Part shown: positions 24,101-36,100 of the stretch, piece by piece
How the letters are laid out: the number at the start of each line of letters is the position of its first letter
Position numbering within the stretch: position 1 is the stretch's first letter
From: Owenia fusiformis
Lineage: Eukaryota > Annelida > Polychaeta > Sabellida > Oweniidae
Assembly: GCA_903813345.2 (NCBI GenBank)
Contig: CAIIXF020000007.1
Location: forward strand, 27,453,564 to 27,517,563
Direction: 5' to 3'
Length of the DNA: 64,000 nucleotides
Made by a program: the position numbers and the translations under genes
The notes under the pieces: model-generated
The model's database searches: none
Told to the model about the DNA's origin: nothing
The model's input: only the letters and a program-made list of their open reading frames with translations

Positions 24101-27100
24101 TAGAGGTACACCTCGGTGCTAAAGGGGTCTAGGAACTTGAATGGTTCAGGAACCTCAGTCCTCTCTTCCTGCAAAAGAAGATATATTCTACATGTAGATA
24201 ATCATATCAATAACGCAACGACACATAGAGCTCTAGATATTATGGTTGCATTTGAAAAGTATGCGTTAATACAGAATCAGGCATTATGTCAGCAGACTAA
24301 GTGCATTTCTATAGTTAAAACCCTCACCACCTTACCTGGTTGCAACATGCATCCAACAAATTGGGAGTCGAAGGAAATGCCTTTCAAAACCAGAAATAGG
24401 TTATATTAGTAGAAGACAGAAGGATATATTAATTAAAGACCTGCAGATCTGATCTGAAGAAAAGGTACAAATATGCAGGGCAAATTAAGAAAAATGCACT
24501 AAGTGAACTGAGAAATATAGCCAGGTGTAAACTCAAAACATTAAGAACTGAACATCACAGGAGACATTGAAGAGAACGCACCAAGAAAATGGGCATCTTT
24601 TACAAAGGACCCTTTCGGATTTGTTAATGAATTGAACAACTAGAAGAAGTAGAAAACCACGTCTTAACCATGCCCCATAAGGATGTAAGGAGAAGTGAGG
24701 TGCGACCTGATATTAAAATACCCCAGGAATTCAATCTGGAGGAACTTGCAAAACAATTAAAGATATCGTTTACCATCCAAGGGCTTCATCTGCCCCAGGG
24801 CCAAGTGGAATATGGAATACCATATACGATCTACAAACGATGTCCAAAGTTACAAATTCGACTTTGGAAGTTATTGAAAGTAGTTTGAGGAAAAGATAAT
24901 ACAACGCCCCACAATGGAAAACTGCAGAAGGATGTTTCATTCCCGAAAAAGATAATTCAGAATCAGTAGATCAATATGTATGGCAGTAGCAACCAAACGT
25001 TTGACTACCTTTTTGATAGACGACGAATACCTTGACCTATCAGTACTTGAAACCCAAAATATCTCTACAATAAATAGTTCAGTTTAGTCTTACGTTCCCA
25101 TCATTTGGAATAATAGAGAGGTTTCGCACAACGGGTTAGCTAAAACGTATCCGCATCCGTATTTCGTTACGTTTACGGAAACGTAATTCGATAATTTTCG
25201 TTTCGCAGTTCGTTTTTTGAAGTACGTAATTATAAACGCATCTCAAAATGTTTAATAGTAATGAAAACTAGGGTCAAATAAAAGAATTCATCTGCACTAA
25301 GATTTCAATACACCATTGAGAGTGTCAGCTTTCAGAATCACAACTCCATGAGTATAATTGGTGAATGCAAAAATACATATTAACCCTTTCATCCCCAAGG
25401 GGTCATTTATTAATTTCATGAAATCAATTTCAAAATGAAGAATATCCCTTAGGCCAGAAAAGATAATTTTTAGGTTTACAATAACCAATTCATTGTCAAA
25501 CTATACTTTGGGGAATATTTCAGGGTTTCAACACAGATAGGCTGAAATAGTGGTCATTAAGTGAAGTGCAGTGACTGCATTATGCTACAAAATGCGTAAA
25601 CATTTCTGGTAGAAATGATATTTGAAATTAGTGTGTACATTTGCGTTTACTTATTTTTTCCCGAGAATATTAAGGATGCAGCAAGTGCGTTTTGACTTAA
25701 CATGAAAGCATGCACACTTGACGTAACACCATCATATCCCTTTTGACCTCATTATCTTTTTATAAGTATGCCCTTATAAGTATACTTAGCTTATCAATGC
25801 TATAATTAGTTCCGAAGGAGCACACGCAATCTAAACAAATGGTTTATGTTATTCATTATGTCATATCAGGCTTGAGTGAAATCCATCCAGCCAAATATTT
25901 GACCTCTATTGCAACACCTATTTTCTCATATAGCATCTTTTTATTTCACTCAAAAGTAGAATTCCATCTTAAGCATATGCATAATGTCTATTATGGAGTG
26001 ATTCCAATAAATAGTTTCTTTGACATGACAAATCATATAGGCATTCGTAACCTTGCCTAAGTTGGTCTCTTAATTATCTTGATTTCTGGTTATACTTTAA
26101 GATCAAATAAGTAAAAATACCGACTTGGTGGAAGCAAAGTAACATATTTGATCATAGAAAGTGACGCAAATATATCATTTATGCAATAAAAGTAAATCTT
26201 CCCTGTTTTGTATGAAAAAATCAACAAAAACATATTATGTAAAAAGATAAATTAGCATTGTTTTTCTTGGATTCATTGAACAACAGGAGACCCCCTCATC
26301 AGAGCATCAGAGAACGACACAAACCTAACGCCAATGGTACCAGTTGAATATCTCACACTAGAGATTGCATTATTTATGAATACATGTAGGTTCCAAACCT
26401 ATAACATACTAATAATGTGTACAACCATATTATTATACCCTTTGATTCTACCCTGAATATACCAACCAACTGATATACCAACAATAATTATATAATACCT
26501 TAAACCGGCCATTTGCATCTTAACCCAATAGTACACCACAACCCGATCGGACACAGCCAGTAACACGACATATATAACCTAGTTCAACCAAACACAACCT
26601 AGGTCACCAATCATACAACAGTACAATAGAACATAACCCAGTGACAACATACACAGAACTCAATGGAGCATAACCCAGCACCAAAGTCAGCATAGCGCAA
26701 CCTACCTTTCAATCACCAAAACACAACCAAATGTCAAATTAACACAATATGTCACAACCCAATGATAAAACAACAAAGGCAAACACAACCAATTGTTCAA
26801 GAAACACATCACAATTTTCCAAAACCCAAAATCAGACAATCAAAACAAAATCAGGCACAGGCAATAAAACACAATCAAAATGTAATACCAATATACACAA
26901 CTAACTTACTCCAAATGGAGGCAACGCCAATCACACAACACAATCAGAGACAACCTCACCCGACTAGCTACAAGCAGCTACCCAATCAACATAACATATT
27001 CACAAGAGAACACAACCCATTATAAAATTAACATAACACAATGGAGCACAACCCGATACTAAATCACCAGACTAACAACCATCAAAAGACAACTGCCTCT

Positions 27101-30100
27101 CAAACTGACACAACACAATTCGGCAATATCTACCTGACAGTAACCCACCAATACACAACCAGGCTCAACTAAATACTAATCGATTTTATCAACCCTTCAA
27201 AACACAATCAGGCACAACCAATAAACCACAACGAAACGTTGATACCGATATACTAGTACTCAACAAACATATTCCAACTGGAGACAATCGCGAAACACAA
27301 TCGGGAACAACCCGATATCTACTTGAATTACAACCGCCTCCCCCTTTCCCTATCATTACGGGCTGCTGATGAGGAACATATCAAGGACCACCACCCAAGA
27401 GTAAGATGCACATCTGGGGCCTTACCATGACTTATATGTAAGGGAGAGGGTCCGTTTCAGGATCGGGATGTCAGGCATTTCTAAAAAAAATGAAAACGCC
27501 ACGCCATTAACATCATCCTATGATCACCTAATATAAATATACTCTACCTGTCACATGATGTCCCTAGAAATTGACTACGGTATTACTATTGACCCTAGAA
27601 ATAATAGACCGTACGGCTGCCTACAAACAAATATGGCCAAAGCTTTATTCGTAAAAATTGCAGGCCACCCACTAATAATCAAATTTATCGACAGATAAGC
27701 CTACTACTTCATCAAAATTAGCACGATATACGTGATAACATATGTGGGTTACTAAAATTATACATTTAGGGAAAAAATTATCAAGATTTGAGGGACGAAA
27801 TAGATACGGAAACAACTACGCACAGAAAGCGTTAGTTTACGTACTTTCGGTATTGCTGTCGGTTAGACAAACGTATTGACTACACTTTTTCTCCATCGAT
27901 ACGTTACGGAGTTTGATACGGGTAGCTAAAACGTTGTGCGAAACATGTACACTGTAATTATTGCAATACCATTCCATACAGTGTAAAATGAATTGAACAT
28001 ACCATTTGAAAAACTGGATTTATGTCAAACAATAAACAAATTCATTCACAAAATTCAAGTCAAATTATACTCAACAGTGTGCTTCTTTATATGGTGATAC
28101 ATTTAGAACTAAAATCAATATAATCGAAGGATAAAATGGGGTACGTAAATGACTAACGTAGAAAAGCCTCATTTTTCGTGATTTCCGTACCGCTTCACGT
28201 ATAACTTGAACTGACTACGCATAAATCTGGTAAATACGTTACGGCTACGGATCCGTTGAGCTAAAAATCGTTTTGCGAAACCTCTCTAATGATTCTAAGT
28301 AACGTTCCTGAGATAATTTTAAGACAAGAAAATATAATACCTTCATGAGAAACTTTAACCCAAGGTCCATATAGGGCGTGGTGAAGTCGAAATCCCTCTC
28401 TCTGATCTTGGTGATTGTATATGAGGCAACAACCATGTCAGCTTTCTACACAAGTAACAAACATGACATCCATGACACGTTCATAAAACGTATGATTGAT
28501 CTTGAGAGGGATTTTGATCGTGATATCTCTGCTTAATCAATTTTATTTTTCTTGCTAAGTTTCATTACAACTTTTTGTCCTTTCCCTTTGGCACTTGTGC
28601 TTATATATTTATAGTAAAGTAATTCATAAAATTAGCAATTATTATAGCAAGTACTGTATTATGACATCTTCAACTCTGTGTATTTTTGTAATCTTGATTT
28701 CGAAGTATTGGTATATATACTATTATCGTGGGGATAATTGATCAAATTGTATAAATTTTGATACCCTGTCTACAAGCTCTCTGGCCATTCCATTCCATTT
28801 TCTTGTGACATCATCCTTAGCACCCCAGTTACCATCTGGTGACCTCTTCAGCGTGTAAGTAAAGCCTATCCTTGATGAAAGGTTCTTCAAAAAATCTATA
28901 CAAAACCCTGTAACATATGAATGGAGATGATGAGGATTTTGTCTCTTGCGATGCTAGCTTCTGGATCCGCCAATGGGCTGTATATTCCCATGTTAAGTCA
29001 GTGCATCCTTGCATCCTTCCTTCCTTCCTTCCTAGTAATAATAGTTGGTTCTTATGTTTTGCGAAAATGTGAAAAAACGATTAATTCAAAACGAGGCAAA
29101 AGTAAATACCGGTCTAAATAACTAATATTGGTTTTCTAGACAACTCATCCCACGACAAGTCATCCATAAGACAACTCATCCCAAAGACAAGTCATCCTTA
29201 TAAGATAACTCATCCCAAGACAAGGCATCCCAAGACAACAGACAACTCATCCCAAGACAAGTCATCCCAAGAATCTCATCCTAAGACAAGTCATCCCAAG
29301 ACAACTCATCCTAAGACAAGTCATCCCAAGAATCTCATCCTAAGACAAGTCATCCCTAAGACAACTCATCCATAAGACAACTCATCCCAAGACAAGTCAT
29401 CCTTATAAGATAACTCATCCCAAGAAAAGGCATCCCAAGACAACTCATCCCAAGACAAGTCTTCCCTAAGACAACTCATGCTAAGACAAGTCATCCCAAG
29501 ACAACTCATCTTAAGACAAGTCATCCCAAGACAACTCATCCTAAGACAAGTCATCCCTAAGACAACTCATCCTAAGACAAGTCATCCCAAGACAACTTAT
29601 CCTAAGACAAGTCATCCCAAGACAAGTCATCCCACGACAAGTCATCCCTAAGACAACTCATCCTAAGACAAGTCATCCCAAGACAACTCGTCCTAAGACA
29701 AGTCATCCAAAGACAACTCATCCCACGACAAGTCATCCCAAGACAACTCATCCTAAGACAAGTCATCCCTAAGACAAGTCATCCTAAGACAAGTCATCCC
29801 AAGACAATTCATCCTAAGACAAGTCATCCCAAGACAACTCATCCCACGACAAGTCATCCCAAGACAACTCATCCCGAGACAAGTCATCCCTAAGACAACT
29901 CATCCCAAGACAAGTCATCCCAAGACAACTCATCCCAAGAAAGCTCATTCCTAAGACAACTCATCCCAAGACAAGTCATCTCCAGGACAAGTCATCCCAA
30001 GACAAGTCATCCCTAAGAAAACTCATCCCAAAACAAATCTCCTTCGTTGTTGTAAAATAAAATTTATTGTTCAGAGAACTTTAGATTTGATTTAGAATTC

Positions 30101-33100
30101 TACTTCAATATTGCATATTTTACAAATTCCATTTGACTTCTGAACTCATCCCACGACAAGTCATCCCAAGGACAAGTCATCCCTAAGACAACTCATCCCA
30201 AGACAAATCATCCCAAGACAAGGCAACCCTAAAACAAGTCATCCCAAGACAAGTCATCCCTAAGACAACTTATCTCAAGACAAGTCATCCCAAGAATCTC
30301 ATCCCAAGACAACTCATCCAACTTGTATACTTGATGAATTATTTTGTCCTCAATATTATACAGGGTGGTCCAAAATATTGGAACATTTGTTTTTTGAACG
30401 CAAACCCTTTATTTTTCCTCTAAAATGCACCAAAACCTTTCTGAGCATAGTTATTTATCTGCTGTAACGTTTATAGTTGAACACCACAAAGTGAATGCAT
30501 TAAACTAGTCAATGTCCCATTTTCTTGAATATACAATGTACACTTGTCAATTTCGCTGCTACGTTTTCAAATATTCTTTATTTCAAAGCTTTAATGAACA
30601 TGATGCATATGACTGCTATATACATTTCAGTTGACAAGAGGTATTTACATCTATGGTTAACAAGAAAACTATTACGTTCTTGTCAACTAAAGAATACCCA
30701 AAGTCATTATTTTATTTAAGAGTATATATATATGTAGGAAAGAAAGAACATGTCAGAGGTGAGCAATTGCATAACCCATACAGCTACTAAATTGACAAAA
30801 TCATTGTTTCCACTTTTCAGTAAAGAGAAAACTGATCAGTTATTTACAAGACTTTATTAAAGACCAACTCCAAGCATATATAAAATATTATTTGTGTTCT
30901 ACAAGACTCCCTTATGATATTGATATACATATATTAATATATTCAATTAAAATTATTCATATTGTAACAAGAAAGGGGACGGGGCTTCATTTACCAGTCA
31001 AATCGGACTACCCTGGCCTCTTTCTTGAGAATTTTCAATCAGTAATACACCCAACAATAGCCATCAAAATATGCTTGACACCCATCAATTTAGGTAAAAA
31101 ATGTTGAATAAGTTACTAGATTTGATCTTCCAAGGCAAACATATAAGAAGTTTTGTCAAGCTGAATTTTTTAATCAAGATTGCTTGGACAAAAACAAAGA
31201 AATAGCAAACTGAATGAATCATTTCAAAACTGAGTCCCAAGCTTGAACTAGTAATTCAGGAGAAGAGGGGTCATATCCAGCATTGTCTGGTTTAATGCAT
31301 TAACTTGCACCTATAAACTTAACATCAGATAAATAAGTGACTGAACTATTCTCAGTAAAATTGAGTTCAATTACCAAATGTTCCAATTCATTTTGAAAAT
31401 TACAAAGTGATTTTTAATTATACACTCAATTTTTAATATTGATTTTTATCATTTTGAAATAAAGTTATGTTTAACTTGTAAGTACCACCGGTATTTTGAT
31501 TAATTCTGGGTTATTCTAAATATATTTGAGAATATAGAATTGAAGATAAAAGTCATATACATTATTTCCAAAAATCATCATGAATCTGAAAGTTTGAAAT
31601 TGGAAATCCTTTTTTTTATCCAATTAAGCCAAACAAACAAAGACTGAATTAATCTGAGAGAATTATTTTGATAGCACCCTGGATAATACATTCTAACTTA
31701 GTTAATCCTAATCTGACACCTTTGATTATCTTTTATTTAATAATCAAAGTATATATTAATTTGAACATGTGTATCTTTATCCCAATCAATCAACAAAAAT
31801 TAACTAAAACTAGGCTAAACTAACTACAAAATACAAAAATATTAAGTAAATACAGCATGACAAAATATGAAACGTATCAGTTTAAAATACAGCATGAAAA
31901 ATGTATATAATGAAAAAACAAAGATATTCCATGGCCAGTGTGCTAACTGCTGAAATCATTAAATATTTTTCAAATATTCTTGAAATTAATTGTATAAAAT
32001 TACGTTATATTTCCAGTTGGGAAGAGTTGTCTTGTGGATGAGTTGTCTTGGTAATGAGATGTCTTGGGGATGAGTTGTCTTAGGGATGAGTTGCCCGGTT
32101 TACCCCAACATTGACCTCAACCATGACTTTTTTATGAAGATGGAAAAGCAATGAAGTGCCAATACCTTCAATTTCATCATCTTGTATGTTGTTTGGATCT
32201 TCTGGCTTCCTGGTAAACATAACAAATGGGGCCTCTTCTAAAGTAACAATTATTAAATGTTTATTGGCAAGGTCACTGACGTAATCAGTGACGGTGTGTT
32301 TGTTGCCATGGAAAGTTATATCTGCTCTATTTGTAAATTTCAACCTATTGACACTGTCCCAACTGCCCACCTGGAGAATATAGAAAACATAGATTGTGAT
32401 GGTTCAACACATCCCGGCAATAAACGTTTGTAATTAGTGTGTAGTAAAACTATCCCACACAGTTATCGAAGGTGTACATCTAAAACATTATGAATCAATG
32501 GCATGCAAAATAAGTTTATTTTCTTTGAAACCAAGAAGAATAGATGTATCCGATTGTTATAAATAATTGAACTAAGAGGAATCATATGCTTACATAAGAC
32601 GTCGTTCATGAGCTATTCCACACGAAACATTTTATCTATTATTTGATATTGGTATTGCCCCCTTAGCCTATTAAATTATTTGTCACACAAATTGTTAGTG
32701 TTGGTACCTTATGCCACCCATCCTCTTTCAAGTTGACAATATCAAACACTGGCATCTCCGGTTCAATTCTCGACTGTTTGAAGTCGATTCTGTTATTGAC
32801 ACCGTCACCATCAATGTTGGATATATGACGTAACATAGTACTTCCATCATTCCAAACCTGGTTGGCGTGGCACTTAACAGACGTTTGGGCCACCCCGGCG
32901 TTTGCGGGTTCGCTGTACATACTTTGTACGGCGTAGCTTAACGCTAACACGGCATCAACAATCAACCCACTGTATGCCTAGAAAGTTTGAGAGAACTTTT
33001 CAATATCACGTGAAAACACGCCTCTGTGTAGCAGCGTTGCTCTTATTTGCGTGATGCGTCCGCTTCGTGCATCACAATCACACAAACATTGAAAATGATG

Positions 33101-36100
33101 GGTCACTTCTTCAAAATAAATCTCAGATGTCATAAATATGTAACTTATCATCGTTTTTGTGTCAATACTTATAGTGTTCTAGTTATTCAGGTTGGTTGTC
33201 AAAACCACTGCCGGCATACAATAACAAAACCATTCGATTTCCCTAAAAGTATGTCGAAATCTTACACTTAGTTCCGACCCAGGTCCTGCCCCTGGATATT
33301 GTACGGGATCAAGAGCCTTCCACTCGGAGTAGAAGTAGTCGTAGAGGGAGCCACGACCCACAGCAGGCTTTGTCCCGAGAATGCCCAGGTATTGGTCTGA
33401 GACAGGATTCGTGGACAGATCACTCTGAAAATATCAATCTACATTTTATATGAAATGTTGGTGATGTACTCATGTCCTGTATCATAGCCCGTGGATCCGA
33501 TTACCACACTCATTCAAATGACATTCATGTTTATAACCAATCAAACTGCATTAATCATTCATCAGAGAATCATTTATTCAAGAGCAATAATGAGAATAAT
33601 TTTGAAACAAATAACTCCCGAACTTTGCACTAAATTGACTGATATATTAACCCCCATTGTGAATATTGCACATTTTTTCAGTGTATGTTAATGATTTTTC
33701 GTGATCTGTAGGTTATTATTCAAAATATTCATCATATAAAGTTACACACCAATTTGTGTTATAAAGTTTTTCAACATTTTGCTCAATGCATGTTAATGAG
33801 TTTTCATGATCTTTGACATTATAATATCAAAATTTTAAATACCTGGGCGGTTGACTTGTGCTCCTAAAATTTAGTACATGAATGAATTCTGTAAAATCTT
33901 GAAATAATGAATATCATATTCTTATTCAAAATACACTGTGCAAATTACAATCTATTTATTAAATCAACACTTGCCTGACAAATTCTAACTACAATCTTCG
34001 TGTTTGTGAAATAGTATTTACATTTGTGATGCTATGGTTGTTTTCATAACCCTACCGATCCAGTGATCCCGTCTGTGGCAATCCAAGCCCATCCAGCTCC
34101 CGTCATGTTTGCCTCCTTGGCCTGTTGGAGAACAACTTTGGCGTGGGGCAACTCACAGTTCAGGAGGATGATCCGCACACCTACAAAAACATTATGTTAA
34201 ATGTTAACAAATGTTAAAATCTGAATAACATGACTTTATTCTACTTAAAATATTGGACGCATAACATCATCATAACATGACCTTATTCGCCTTCAATACC
34301 AGGTAAATACATATACTGACACACTTTTTGGCTAAAGTGCAAGATTATTTCTTGACATAGTTACTGCATTAGATGAATCTGTACATGTATATCCTGAACA
34401 TTTGTTTAATTATCTATTAATTACCTTTTATCTCTACAATAGAACATGATTCATTCTAAAATATAGTCCATTTTCCTTACTGCATATGTCCTTTACCTAC
34501 CTGCCTCTTTAATAACATTGAGTTCATGAGTGGCGTTAAGTGTGACATCATTGGTGACCACAAACTGTTGTACACTGATAACCTTCCTAGCTCTTCTGGC
34601 AGCCTCGGATTGAAATTGCAACAGTCCATGAATTCCTGGAATAGAGAACCATGGTATAGTACAAGTATTGTATAATATACACGTGTGTTTGCATATGAGA
34701 TAAAAAAGGAATATTTAACAAATCTCAAGTTTCTCAAACAATGATATTATCTAACATGGGTTTAATACGGGGCTCGCTCGTACTTACCATAGTCTGTGTT
34801 AGATGTAAGAATAGCTACTTGTTCCCAACCAAAGTGATGTACAAGGCTTACAATGGCCTGACTCTGGACAGAATCCGGGGCTGACAATCGTACTAAGTAT
34901 GGAAAGTTATCTTTACTTGCTGAAAAGTTATCGAAGGCATTTTCGAAGAATACATTTATGTAAGTACATGCTCGTCGCAACTCTTCCATACAATGGGCAA
35001 CCTCTAATTGAAATTGTGATGGTTTTGATATGGATGATTTCATTATTTATATCCAATATGATGTATCTAATTTAAGAGATAGATTATCCAAATAGCGTGT
35101 TCTGTTGTATTGTTCTAGTATCAAATAGCAAAATTATCAATTAGTTTATGGGGTACATATTCCAATCACCATTTTTGCCATTCATCAATATTGATGAGCA
35201 CTCCATACATCGTCATCCAAGCTTTACATGGAACTAGCGCATGACATTCTAAATGGCAGACGATCAGTTCGATTTCATCAATTTTTTGCTTTTCTCATCC
35301 CTTTTATGAATAGTTGCGTGTCACTCGACTGATGCACTTTTAGGTAATATCAAAATGAAATTAACCCTAATGATGTATAACTATCAGATAATACTAAATT
35401 GGCAATAAAGGAGAACCGGACACTTTGCAGATTCTACATCGCTCGATCGAGTGACCTACCTTGTCTAACACCCAATGACAAATTTCAACATCCACGAGGG
35501 AATATCCGGATGGCAAACCTTAGGGGTAAAATGAGTATTTATTTACTCACCTAACATAGGGTTTGTAGCAGTTGGTGCTATCTGGGGTATGTGTAGCGCT
35601 TCTGAAAGTGGAGACAATGCTTTATGTGCCCCTGAGCCTGCTAGCCCAATAAATGCCATTACTCCCAACTCACTCTGGTAGCAACCTGTGGGCAACAATT
35701 TCAAGATCAGTATGATGACAATTACCCTGCGTGCAGAGTCTAGTTAAACTACAAAGGCGAAGCTCACTTTTAAGAAGTGAAGTCAAACGAATGCAAAGGG
35801 TAGATGACAATGAATGCTCTATCGGTATGTGGAGTTTCCATTGGCTTCTTCACCTTAGGAGGAACAAAAGTAAACAACAATGTTTTTTCATGCAAGGAAG
35901 TCGGTCGTCTACTGACTTGCATTTACATTGCCATTACATTCTATATTAGGCGAGTAGGAATTAAGTAAAAATAAGGAATTTAAAGTATCGAGAGGTATGA
36001 CGACAAATTATATACCAAATGAAAGCTAGAGACCTCGTATATAAGGATCTGATTTTTATTTTGTCTGAAAGTGCATCCTGTTGCTTTGGGAACGGAACGC

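Noticed and set aside
26762-27025. Gln/Asn/Thr-rich 87-codon ORF, possible prion-like peptide
   Set aside because: It follows from the CACAACC composition of the tract; no conserved start or codon bias.
29138-30330. Regular short repeats suggestive of a CRISPR array
   Set aside because: Units are contiguous with no unique spacers, and the window is clearly animal DNA.
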